From assembly GCF_001656035.1 (NCBI RefSeq), contig NZ_CP010029.1, positions 2,863,602 to 2,927,601 on the forward strand: 64,000 nucleotides of DNA. Reading direction: 5' to 3'. The first letter of the stretch is position 1. Every line of letters begins with the position of its first letter. The stretch is from Yersinia entomophaga (lineage in GTDB: Bacteria; Pseudomonadota; Gammaproteobacteria; Enterobacterales; Enterobacteriaceae). Below the pieces are notes generated by a model. The model was not told the DNA's origin, did no database searches, and saw only the letters and a list, made by a program, of their open reading frames with translations. A program made the translations under genes and the position numbers. Shown piece by piece: positions 43,525-51,284 of this stretch.

Positions 43525-44396
43525 CAGGCATTCACCTCGGATTGGCTGGCCGCAGCGGTATCGCTAAGCTGTTGTTGGCAATAATCGGTATCGGAACATA
43601 CAAACATACGATTGCCGAGATCATCCAACACCACTTCATCCAGATAACTGTGGTGAGAGCCGCATAGGGCACAGGGTTCGTCCCATTGCTGAACGGTAAA
43701 GGGATGATCGTCAAAATCGAGGCTTTCCACTTTGGTAAACGGCGGAAGGGCATAAATACGCTTTTCCCTGCCTGCGCCAAATAGCTGTAATGCTGGCATC
43801 ATATGCATCTTCGGATTATCAAATTTGGGAATAGGAGATGGGTCCATAACGTAGCGATCGTTCACCTTCACCGGATAGGCGTAGGTAGTGGCAATATGGC
43901 CGTAACGGGCGATATCTTCATACAATTTCACCTGCATCACGCCGTATTCTTCCAGCGCATGCATTTTGCGGGTTTCGGTTTCCCGCGGCTCGATAAAGCG
44001 CAGTGGTTCAGGAATGGGAACCTGAAAGATCAGAATTTGATCCTCCGCCAGCAAGGTTTCCGGAATGCGGTGGCGAGTCTGGATCAAAGTGGCATCGGTA
44101 GTTTTTTCCGTGGTGGCTACGCCGCTGACCCGCTGGAAGAAGTGGCGGATAGAAACCGCGTTTGTGGTGTCATCGGCTCCCTGATCGATCACTTTCAGGA
44201 CGTCGCAGCGGCCAATCACGCTGGCGGTGAGCTGAATACCGCCGGTGCCCCAGCCATAAGGCATCGGCATTTCTCTGCCGCCGAACGGCACTTGATAACC
44301 GGGAATGGCTACGGCTTTCAGAATGGCTCTGCGAATCATGCGCTTGGTTTGTTCGTCCAGATAACCCAGATTGTAACCGGTGAGAACCTCAGTCAT
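43524..44396 (-). CDS. phnJ: C-P lyase catalytic subunit PhnJ (radical SAM)
   Basis: A 290-residue enzyme that cleaves the carbon-phosphorus bond by radical chemistry. The unusual cluster cysteines are in place: C242 and C245 in EPCALCG, C267 in RMFVCSD, and the essential C273 in TDYCQQ. These are one position off the E. coli numbering 241/244/266/272. The GYNLGYLDEQTKRMIRRA N-terminus is typical. It overlaps phnI by 8 bp and phnK by one. Confidence 0.96.
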   Translation of the reverse strand: MTEVLTGYNLGYLDEQTKRMIRRAILKAVAIPGYQVPFGGREMPMPYGWGTGGIQLTASVIGRCDVLKVIDQGADDTTNAVSIRHFFQRVSGVATTEKTTDATLIQTRHRIPETLLAEDQILIFQVPIPEPLRFIEPRETETRKMHALEEYGVMQVKLYEDIARYGHIATTYAYPVKVNDRYVMDPSPIPKFDNPKMHMMPALQLFGAGREKRIYALPPFTKVESLDFDDHPFTVQQWDEPCALCGSHHSYLDEVVLDDLGNRMFVCSDTDYCQQQLSDTAAASQSEVNA

Positions 44397-45477
44397 GGTG
44401 CGGCTCCTGATGTTCGGCCCGATACTCGCTGCGCAGGCGTTTCAGCAGTTCAAGTTCGGCCTGAAAATCAACGTAATGAGGTAATTTAAGATGGGAAACA
44501 AAGCCAGCGGCTTCGACGTTATCAGCGTGAGACAGTACAAATTCTTCGTCCTGCGCCGGGCTGGCGATGCTTTCCCCGTATTGCTGGGTTTGCAGGGCGC
44601 GATCCACCAAGGCCATCGACATGGCTTTCCGCTCCGCTCGACCAAACACCAGGCCGTAACCGCGGGTAAAATGCGGTGGACGATCTTCGGGATCGACAAA
44701 CCCGTTAACCATTTCGCACTCGGTCAGCAGGATTTCGCCAATATCAATGGTAAACCCCAGCTCCTCTGGCGCGATCGACACCGTCAAATAACCGCTGCGG
44801 ATCTCGCCGGCAAAGGGATGCGTACGGCCATAGCCGCGCTGGGTGGAATAGCTCAGCGCCAGCAAAAAACCTTCGTCGCCGCGTACCAATTGCTGCAAAC
44901 GCGCAGAGCGATTGCAAGGGAAAACCGGCGGATTGCGGGTGATATCGTCGGGCTGTTGCCCGTCGTCTTGTTCCATTAATGCAAGCTGTTCCTGTACTAA
45001 TAAATCAAACACATGGGCGCAGTTCTCCGGTAGCGCTTCTCCACCTTTGGGCGCAGCAGGCACATCGCCTGAGGCCAGCAGGGCGAAATCCAGCAGGCGA
45101 TGGGTGTAATCGTAAGTCGGGCCAAGAACTTGTCCGCCGGGCAGATCTTTGTAAATTGCCGAGATTCGCCGCTCCAGACGCATATTGGCAGTATTCAGCG
45201 GCTGGCTGACGGCAAGGCGAGGCAACGTCGTACGGTAGGCGCGCAGCAGGAAGATCGCTTCCACCAGATCGCCTCCGGCCTGTTTGATCGCCAGCGCGGC
45301 CAGTTCAGGATCGTAAATTCCGCCTTCTGTCATTACCCGATCCACCGCCAGACCCAGTTGTTGCTCGATCTGCTCGCAGTCGATCGCCGGGATTTTTGGA
45401 TCACCGCGTCGCTGGTGAGCCAAGAGTTGATGGGCGGCCTCGATGGCTTTTTCGCCCCCTTTTACGGCTACGTACAT
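44389..45477 (-). CDS. phnI: C-P lyase core protein PhnI (nucleosidase)
   Basis: A 362-residue subunit of the PhnG2H2I2J2 core. With PhnG, PhnH and PhnL it replaces the adenine of ATP by methylphosphonate. The N-terminus MYVAVKGGEKAIEAAHQLLA and HVFDLLVQEQLA are typical, as is LLALSYSTQRGYGRTHPFAGEIR. It overlaps phnH by one base and phnJ by eight. Confidence 0.95.
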   Translation of the reverse strand: MYVAVKGGEKAIEAAHQLLAHQRRGDPKIPAIDCEQIEQQLGLAVDRVMTEGGIYDPELAALAIKQAGGDLVEAIFLLRAYRTTLPRLAVSQPLNTANMRLERRISAIYKDLPGGQVLGPTYDYTHRLLDFALLASGDVPAAPKGGEALPENCAHVFDLLVQEQLALMEQDDGQQPDDITRNPPVFPCNRSARLQQLVRGDEGFLLALSYSTQRGYGRTHPFAGEIRSGYLTVSIAPEELGFTIDIGEILLTECEMVNGFVDPEDRPPHFTRGYGLVFGRAERKAMSMALVDRALQTQQYGESIASPAQDEEFVLSHADNVEAAGFVSHLKLPHYVDFQAELELLKRLRSEYRAEHQEPHHD

Positions 45478-46058
45478 CAGCGCACCTCTACTTGGGTTGT
45501 TCGGGGAATGGCCATCAGATCTTCTCCACAGGCCAATAGGACATCCATTCCGGTGGGGAAAGTATTTGGCCGATTAATCAGATAGTTCAGTATCGCCGCA
45601 GGTAGGTGAGGAGCGATTTGACGCTGTTCTTCAATGCCGGGCCCACGCAGGTGTAATGGCGTGCCTTGTTGCAGGTTATCGACCTGAATAATCAGCGTAA
45701 CGGAAAGCTCCGGCGACACTTCATCGCCCGTCGGGCAGATCTCCAACTGCTCAGCGGCTATGTGGTGACGAAATACCGCGAAAACCGCCTGCTGAGTGGC
45801 GATAGCTTCCGGCGCGCCGGTATGAAAACGTAGGTTTTGCCGAATCAAATCGTTATTTAAATCGCCATCCAGATAAACGGCGGTTTCCTGATCTGCCAGC
45901 GTCAGCAACACGCTGGTTGCCGCTGGGTTAAGTTCTTTCCAGCCCTGACGATGCGGCAGAGTGACCTGTATACCCGGTTCGCTGAGCGCTTTGAGGATTT
46001 GGCGAAAGGCGCGTTGGGAATCGTCAATGGGTTGATCAAAATGATTAAGCAGTGTCAT
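45477..46058 (-). CDS. phnH: C-P lyase core protein PhnH
   Basis: A 193-residue core subunit with a fold resembling PLP transferases but lacking the PLP lysine region. Conserved segments are FRQILKALSEPG, ATSVLLTLADQETAVYLD and GTPLHLRGPGIE. It sits between phnG and phnI, overlapping each by one base (ATGA-type junctions). Confidence 0.94.
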   Translation of the reverse strand: MTLLNHFDQPIDDSQRAFRQILKALSEPGIQVTLPHRQGWKELNPAATSVLLTLADQETAVYLDGDLNNDLIRQNLRFHTGAPEAIATQQAVFAVFRHHIAAEQLEICPTGDEVSPELSVTLIIQVDNLQQGTPLHLRGPGIEEQRQIAPHLPAAILNYLINRPNTFPTGMDVLLACGEDLMAIPRTTQVEVR

Positions 46059-46510
46059 CAGTCTTCTCCTCGCACTAAAGTGAAGAAGTCCACCCGGCTG
46101 GTGGCAATGGCGCGAGCCCGCTGCTGGTGGCGCTCTTGCTGCAATGCTGCCAGTGGGGTAATCACCGTTTTTTGCAGCAATTCGTGCAGCGCAGTTTGCT
46201 GTAGCAGGGCATCCAACAGCGCGCAGCGTTCGGCATGGGGTTTATTGCGTCCGGCAATGTAGCTATAACCATAAATTTCATCGTTTTCTTCCAGCCTGAC
46301 TACCGCGCGAGTGATGGTCATGTCTCCGAGAATAAAGCGTTTCCCGGTAGCGCCCATTCTGGCCTGTAGCTGGTTTAGGCCGATTTCTGGCGCGCGGATA
46401 ACCTGATAGCGCGGGCTGAGATTCAGCGTCTGCCAGTGAGCGAGCAGATCTTCCGGTTGGCTGTGAGCCAATACTGACATCCAGCCCTGCCGGGTAGAGT
46501 TACTTTCCAT
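46058..46510 (-). CDS. phnG: C-P lyase core protein PhnG
   Basis: A 150-residue core subunit; the region RQGWMSVLAHSQPEDL at the N-terminus and GEMTVTR-like LGDMTITRAVVRLE and GRNKPHAERCALLDALLQ identify it. It is required, with PhnI, for the first step of phosphonate breakdown. The gene starts immediately after the phnF stop and overlaps phnH by one base. Confidence 0.94.
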   Translation of the reverse strand: MESNSTRQGWMSVLAHSQPEDLLAHWQTLNLSPRYQVIRAPEIGLNQLQARMGATGKRFILGDMTITRAVVRLEENDEIYGYSYIAGRNKPHAERCALLDALLQQTALHELLQKTVITPLAALQQERHQQRARAIATSRVDFFTLVRGED

Positions 46511-47236
46511 TTAATGCTCCATGGTCAGTTCGATCATGTCGGCACGGGTCAGGCTGACGGAGTACTCCGCAACCTTATTGCTACCGGCATGAATATTCAG
46601 AGTACGCACACACAGCAGAGGCGCGTGGGTGGCTATTTCCAGCAGACGGCTTTCTTTCGCCTGCGCGCGACGAGCGCTGATACGGGTCTGACTTCGGTTG
46701 AGGGATTGGCCCAATTGCTGGCTAATGAACTGATGCAAAGAGCCGGAGGAAAACTGCTGTAGCACTGGCCACCAGGTGAGATCGGGCAGATAGTGATCGA
46801 TTACGCACACCGGCACGCCGTTAACCCGACGCAAAGTGCGTAGGTGAATCACATGTTCCCCTTCGAGCAGCGACAGCGCTTTGGCGATGTGATCGGTGCA
46901 AGGACGTAGCACCGCCAGCAACCGCTCGCTGGTGGGATCGCTGCCCTGTTGTAGCAGGTTTTGGCTGAATCTGGCCTGAGCGTGCAGCGGGTAATCGTAA
47001 GGGCGCATGAGCACCAAAATGCCAATACCCTGACGGCGCTGTAGCCAGCCGCGCTGCACCAGCTCATCTACCGCCCGACGCAGAGTATGGCGGTTAACCT
47101 GATAGCGATCCGCTAACTGTTGCTCAGAGGGCAGATAATCGCCGCAGCGATAGTTACCGCGCAGTTCTTGCTCCAACTGGGCGGCAATTTGCTGATAGCG
47201 GGTGGGAAAACTGGTCGGTTGTCTAGATAACTGCAT
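46511..47236 (-). CDS. phnF: GntR-family regulator PhnF
   Basis: A 241-residue transcription regulator of the GntR/HutC subfamily: an N-terminal winged helix (YLPSEQQLADRYQVNRHTLR) and a C-terminal UTRA ligand-binding domain ending AEYSVSLTRADMIELTMEH (one change from E. coli). The ATG at 47236 gives exactly the E. coli length; the open frame runs upstream to 47317 but that part is not conserved. GGAGG lies 11 bases upstream. It heads the operon, so it probably represses it until phosphonates are present. Confidence 0.93.
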   Translation of the reverse strand: MQLSRQPTSFPTRYQQIAAQLEQELRGNYRCGDYLPSEQQLADRYQVNRHTLRRAVDELVQRGWLQRRQGIGILVLMRPYDYPLHAQARFSQNLLQQGSDPTSERLLAVLRPCTDHIAKALSLLEGEHVIHLRTLRRVNGVPVCVIDHYLPDLTWWPVLQQFSSGSLHQFISQQLGQSLNRSQTRISARRAQAKESRLLEIATHAPLLCVRTLNIHAGSNKVAEYSVSLTRADMIELTMEH

Positions 47237-47622
47237 GGCGGGTATAACCTCCATCAATGTAATAAGCCCAATCCCCTTTGCTGAACAATGTAGTGGAAGA
47301 TGGGTAAGCGAAATCATGGGTTGGCTTCATGGAATTTACTCATCAACGATCTGCCAACTATGCTGGCAAGCTTTAATGACAGTTCGGTTATGCTCAGATG
47401 GCATAACGATGAATCTTTTTAGTTACGGGAAGAAGGAAGGAGACAAAAGAGGAAGTTTGTCAACGCTGAGAGGAAGATGAGTGATTTCATACGCATACTT
47501 TTTCTGTATGAAAAAACATCAAATAGATTAAAAATAAACACTCTGTTAACTGGAATGAAATATAAGTGCCTCTTACAATTAATTAGCGCCGCCTTGGCGT
47601 TATCAACGTAGGGGGTTGCATT
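47237..47622. promoter_or_regulatory. Divergent promoter region, phnF and lipoprotein gene
   Basis: A 386-bp gene-free space. On the - strand CTGTCAT (47382-47376) equals one half of a Pho box and is followed by a -10-like CATAGT about 13 bases on; the second half-box is poor, so PhoB control is only a possibility. No clear operator was found for the lipoprotein gene on the right. Confidence 0.35.
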
Positions 47623-48864
47623 ATGTGCCCTAAAAATCTCGGCCGTTTGAGCAAAATAAGCCTGGCGATCCTCCTGGCTTGCTCATTGGCGGCATGTAGT
47701 GGGAGCGGTGGTGGCTCCAGCAACACCGCGAAAGGTAGTAGTGGTCAGACAACGGGTAGTACCGCCAGCGGAACGGGTGACGGCACGACGGCAAACAGCG
47801 GTAGCGGTTCTGGGTCAGGCTCCGGCGCTGGCGGCAGTGGAACAGGTACTGGTACTGGTACTGGTGGTGGGGCTGGCAGTGGCTCAGGTGGAACGGGTTC
47901 CGGCGGTGGAACCGGAACAGGCACTTCTACGCCTCCTTTAGTCGTCGGAAGCGTATTAGGCGGCGTCGGTGGTGCGGTCAGTGGCGTGGGTTCCGAAGTA
48001 AAAGATGTGGTTAGCCAGACTCCGGTTGGCAGCATTCCTATTGCTGGTAGCGGCGTGGTCACAGTGGTGGATAGCGCAGGTAATGCGGTTACCGATATCG
48101 GAAGTGGTATCCAGAACGGCGTTGGACAATTAGGTAATAATCCTAATGCATTAGGTGTGACGGCTGCGGGTGTACCGAAAGCCGTGGCGGATGTCGGCAC
48201 CGGGGTTTCCGGCTTGGGTAGTACCGTCAGCGGGGTGGGTAATAATACGCCGCTGGGTGGCGTAACTAACACTGCGGGTGGTCTGGTTGCAGGGGCCGGT
48301 GGTGCAGTCACCAGCATTGGCAATGGTTTATCGCAGGATTTGCAAACCGGCGCGACTTCTAAAGTCACCACGGCGGCAACGGGTCTGGTTACGCCAGTGG
48401 TTGCAGATACCCAAGGCATAACACAAAGCGTGGGTGGTGCAACGGGGCTGGGTGCACCTGTCGGTGGTTTACTGAATAGTGTAGGTAACACTGTGTCGGC
48501 AACGGGGACTCAAGTTGGAGCAGCATCACCAACGCTGGCTGGCGTAGGTCAAACGCTACAAAGTACCGGCCAGGCCGTTGCCAGTTCTGGTGGGGTGGTG
48601 ACACCCACCACGACGACCGGCGGTGGATTGTTAGGAGGCGTGACCGCCGGAGCTACGGTGAGCGGTAGCGCCAATACTAACGTATTAGCTCCGGTAACTA
48701 ATACCCTAGGTGGCCTGACCGCAGGCGCGGGTGTTACCAGCGGTACGGCAACTAACGGCGGATTACTCGGCGGCGTCACTAATACGCTAACGGGTAACGC
48801 AGGGGCAAGCACTAACACCGCCACAAACGGTGGGTTATTAGGAACAACAATACTTAATAAATAA
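47623..48864 (+). CDS. Glycine-rich low-complexity lipoprotein, probable partner of the adjacent TpsB
   Basis: A 413-residue protein I cannot assign to a named family with a known function. The signal peptide ends in the lipobox LAAC with Cys25. Residues about 26-105 are almost pure Gly/Ser/Thr/Ala. The rest is a Gly/Val/Thr-rich repetitive region with recurring SGVGS, TNTLGGLTAGAG and GGLLGGV units; the GGLLG unit occurs at least three times near the end. The coding DNA contains GGTACT three times in tandem (near 47845-47863), so length changes by six bases keep the frame. There is no typical TPS haemagglutinin domain. A terminator separates it from the transporter gene 90 bp downstream. Confidence 0.8.
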   Translation: MCPKNLGRLSKISLAILLACSLAACSGSGGGSSNTAKGSSGQTTGSTASGTGDGTTANSGSGSGSGSGAGGSGTGTGTGTGGGAGSGSGGTGSGGGTGTGTSTPPLVVGSVLGGVGGAVSGVGSEVKDVVSQTPVGSIPIAGSGVVTVVDSAGNAVTDIGSGIQNGVGQLGNNPNALGVTAAGVPKAVADVGTGVSGLGSTVSGVGNNTPLGGVTNTAGGLVAGAGGAVTSIGNGLSQDLQTGATSKVTTAATGLVTPVVADTQGITQSVGGATGLGAPVGGLLNSVGNTVSATGTQVGAASPTLAGVGQTLQSTGQAVASSGGVVTPTTTTGGGLLGGVTAGATVSGSANTNVLAPVTNTLGGLTAGAGVTSGTATNGGLLGGVTNTLTGNAGASTNTATNGGLLGTTILNK

Positions 48865-48876
48865 CAGAACCTATTA

Positions 48877-48909
48877 CGCTCCCCTGAAGCATTGGGGAGC
48901 GCTTCTTTT
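48877..48909 (+). terminator. Terminator between lipoprotein gene and tpsB
   Basis: A perfect 8-bp stem CGCTCCCC/GGGGAGCG with a nine-base loop followed by CTTCTTTT. It probably sets a high ratio of lipoprotein to transporter. Confidence 0.7.
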
Positions 48910-48954
48910 GCTCCATAATAAATTTATGCGCAAATGCAAATAAGGAAATGGACG

Positions 48955-50673
48955 ATGAAGAACAGAATTTGGCTGTTTTTTTTATTCATTGCCGTGGCAG
49001 AAAATACCTTAGCAAATACCGTCCCGATGTTAATCGATCAAAATAACCCTTCAAGACTCGCGCGTGAAATACCTAAACCCCAACCGGCCAGACCGCAGCC
49101 TCCCGCGTTAAACACGCCAGCCCCTTCTCATGCGTTAACGCTAGATACACTCATAGACGTTCGCCATTTGGATTTTATTGGCGGCACTCGCTACGATGCT
49201 AAAACATTGCTGGCCCCTTTTGCTCCTTATATTGGGAAGAAGGTGCCGCTAAAGAATTTGATGGTTGCTACTCAGGCTATTACCAAATTATATCAACAGG
49301 ATGGTTATGTATTATCCTACGCCTATTTACCGGCAGATAATTTTAATAACGGTACATTAAAAATAGGATTGGTTGAGGGATATATTGGCAATACGCTAAT
49401 TAAAAGTGATAACGCCGCATTGGGGCGTTGGCTAACCAAATTATCCAAGCGCATTATGGCTGATAAGCCTCTCACCAAAGAGGTTTTCGAACGCTATACC
49501 ATTTTAATGAGCAGAACGCCGGACGCGAAGGTTACCGCCACGGCGAAAAATCCTAACAATATCTACGGCGCTACGGTTTTGGAAGTTAAGGCCGATCATC
49601 CGCGTAGCTGGAATGTCAGCACCGCGCTGGATAGTCGTAAAGGCGTATATACCGGTGTACTCAATGCCACTTTTAGCGGTTTTACCGGTTATGGCGAACA
49701 GTTGGGCGTCGCGACACTATTGCCTATCAATAATAAAGATAACGATCGTTATCTAGGGCTGAACTACCAACAATATTTGGGTGATAACGGCCTGCTGATG
49801 CAGTTGAAAGGCAGTTACTATAAACAGAATCCTAAAGACTACACCGATGTTCTGACTTTGCAGCCGGACAATATTACCCTGTCAGCGCGCGCGGAGCAGA
49901 CCCAATATAACGGCGGGGTAGTTTTCAGTTATCCACTGTATCTAACGCAGAAGAAACAATGGACGGTTAGCGGCGGTCTGGATTATGTGGATAAAAGCTA
50001 CGATCTGAAATCCCGCGCCCGATTCAATAACTTCAATAATCAATTACGGGATTTGCCGGATCAAAATCAGAGTATGCATTACCCGGCGGCAGAAGTGGCG
50101 TTGTTGGGCTATCGGGAATATACCCAGGCTTATTGGAGTACCCGCTTTAGCGTTCGACAAGGGATTAACGGCGCGCTGGCAAGCAGCTCTACGCCTTGGG
50201 GGGATTTAGGATTCACTCGCTGGAAAGTGAATGGAGATACCGCCTATTTGTTCGCGGAGAAATGGCGTTTAAGCGCGTCGGCAGAAGGGGATTGGTCGGA
50301 TAATGTGTTACCGGAAGCGGAACAGGCAACTTTTGGCGGGCTGCGTTATGGCCGCGGTTATCCTGATAGTGAGGCCACCGGTGACTATGGCTACGGCGGG
50401 CAGGTGGAAATGCGCTATATCCATAATCGGGAGGGGCAATGGCTGAAAACCATTCAGCCTTATATGCTGGTGGATACGGCCAGAACCTTCTTCAATACGC
50501 CGCAGCTACCGGCGAAGAAATTGGCGTCTTATGCCGTGGGCGTCACTTTTGGCGATAACAAACATTATTCTTTCTCACTGGAAGGCGCGCGGCCAATCGG
50601 CGATGTCCCAAGCGATAGTACTCGCCGTGACTGGCGTTTTAACGCCACCTTCACCTATAACTTTGCTAACTGA
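48955..50673 (+). CDS. ShlB/FhaC/HecB-type TpsB outer-membrane transporter
   Basis: A 572-residue protein with a signal peptide (cleaved near ENTLANT). A Pro-rich linker (PKPQPARPQPPALNTPAPS) follows, then a POTRA region (about residues 60-210, including DGYVLSYAYLPADNFNNGTLKIGLVEG) and a C-terminal 16-strand barrel. The loop-6 motif GLRYGRGYPDSEATGDYG has the expected invariant Arg, and the chain ends in aromatic FTYNFAN. TpsB proteins export one partner across the outer membrane. The only nearby candidate is the upstream lipoprotein. ATG 48955 has AAGGA eight bases upstream; ATG 48934 does not. Confidence 0.88.
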   Translation: MKNRIWLFFLFIAVAENTLANTVPMLIDQNNPSRLAREIPKPQPARPQPPALNTPAPSHALTLDTLIDVRHLDFIGGTRYDAKTLLAPFAPYIGKKVPLKNLMVATQAITKLYQQDGYVLSYAYLPADNFNNGTLKIGLVEGYIGNTLIKSDNAALGRWLTKLSKRIMADKPLTKEVFERYTILMSRTPDAKVTATAKNPNNIYGATVLEVKADHPRSWNVSTALDSRKGVYTGVLNATFSGFTGYGEQLGVATLLPINNKDNDRYLGLNYQQYLGDNGLLMQLKGSYYKQNPKDYTDVLTLQPDNITLSARAEQTQYNGGVVFSYPLYLTQKKQWTVSGGLDYVDKSYDLKSRARFNNFNNQLRDLPDQNQSMHYPAAEVALLGYREYTQAYWSTRFSVRQGINGALASSSTPWGDLGFTRWKVNGDTAYLFAEKWRLSASAEGDWSDNVLPEAEQATFGGLRYGRGYPDSEATGDYGYGGQVEMRYIHNREGQWLKTIQPYMLVDTARTFFNTPQLPAKKLASYAVGVTFGDNKHYSFSLEGARPIGDVPSDSTRRDWRFNATFTYNFAN

Positions 50674-50700
50674 TTTTTACATTATGATGGTGTGAGGAAT

Positions 50701-50733
50701 GCTTCCGCGTAGTGTCAGCGGAGGCACAGTTTT
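50701..50733 (+). terminator. Terminator candidate after tpsB
   Basis: An 8-bp stem GCTTCCGC/GCGGAGGC (one T-G pair) with a nine-base loop, then ACAGTTTTA. The short T-tract makes strength uncertain. It lies between the convergent tpsB and nrdG. Confidence 0.5.
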
Positions 50734-50741
50734 ATCGAGGT

Positions 50742-51176
50742 TTAACGCAGTTTATGCACGATTTGATTACTGCTGCCACGCCAAATTAGCGAGGGATCTT
50801 TGAGACCCTGCACAAATTTCCCGTCGATCAATACATTTATCAAATCCACCACTTCGCGCTGTTCATTGCTTAACTCAGCCAATTCGTAGCCAGTCCATAA
50901 CCAGATATCTTTATTATCGCATTCGGCATGCACACGCTTAACCAGTGACAAAATAGCGGAGAGATTTTCTGGATGCAGCGGATCGCCTCCGGACAGGGAT
51001 AACCCTTGGCGGCGGATGCGGGTGTCATTCAGATCCGCAATGATCTGGTCTTCCATCTGTATTGTGAATGGCTTGCCGGAATTGAGCCGCCAGGTGCTCT
51101 TGTTATAGCAGCCGGGGCATTGGTGTACACAGCCGGAAACAAACAGCGTACAGCGGGTTCCGGGGCCATTAATCAC
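50742..51176 (-). CDS. nrdG: Anaerobic ribonucleotide reductase activating protein NrdG
   Basis: A radical-SAM activase that makes the glycyl radical on NrdD. The cluster motif GCVHQCPGCYNKS (C-x3-C-x2-C) is intact, as are LSLSGGDPLHPENL and IDGKFVQGLKDPSLIWRGSSNQ. The only usual start codon is GTG at 51176, giving 144 residues. The family N-terminus NYHQYYPVD is encoded in frame just upstream (to 51203), but the codon where E. coli has its ATG is ATC (51206-51204), and no ATG, GTG or TTG precedes it before a stop at 51224. The true start is therefore unresolved. It lies about 80-110 bp after nrdD. Confidence 0.88.
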   Translation of the reverse strand: MINGPGTRCTLFVSGCVHQCPGCYNKSTWRLNSGKPFTIQMEDQIIADLNDTRIRRQGLSLSGGDPLHPENLSAILSLVKRVHAECDNKDIWLWTGYELAELSNEQREVVDLINVLIDGKFVQGLKDPSLIWRGSSNQIVHKLR

Positions 51177-51284
51177 ATCGACAGGATAGTATTGATGATA
51201 ATTGATGATCTTTGTCCGACGTTAGTTGGTTAGATTTTCAGGGCGACCTATTGGCCGCCCGAATACTCTTAAATACTGACTGGA

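Noticed and set aside
47202..47480. A 92-codon + strand ORF across the phnF promoter.
   Set aside because: It overlaps the phnF N-terminus and has no ribosome binding site or family resemblance.
47745..48491. A 248-codon Pro-rich ORF antisense to the lipoprotein gene.
   Set aside because: Glycine and threonine codons on one strand read as proline and others on the reverse; no start signal.
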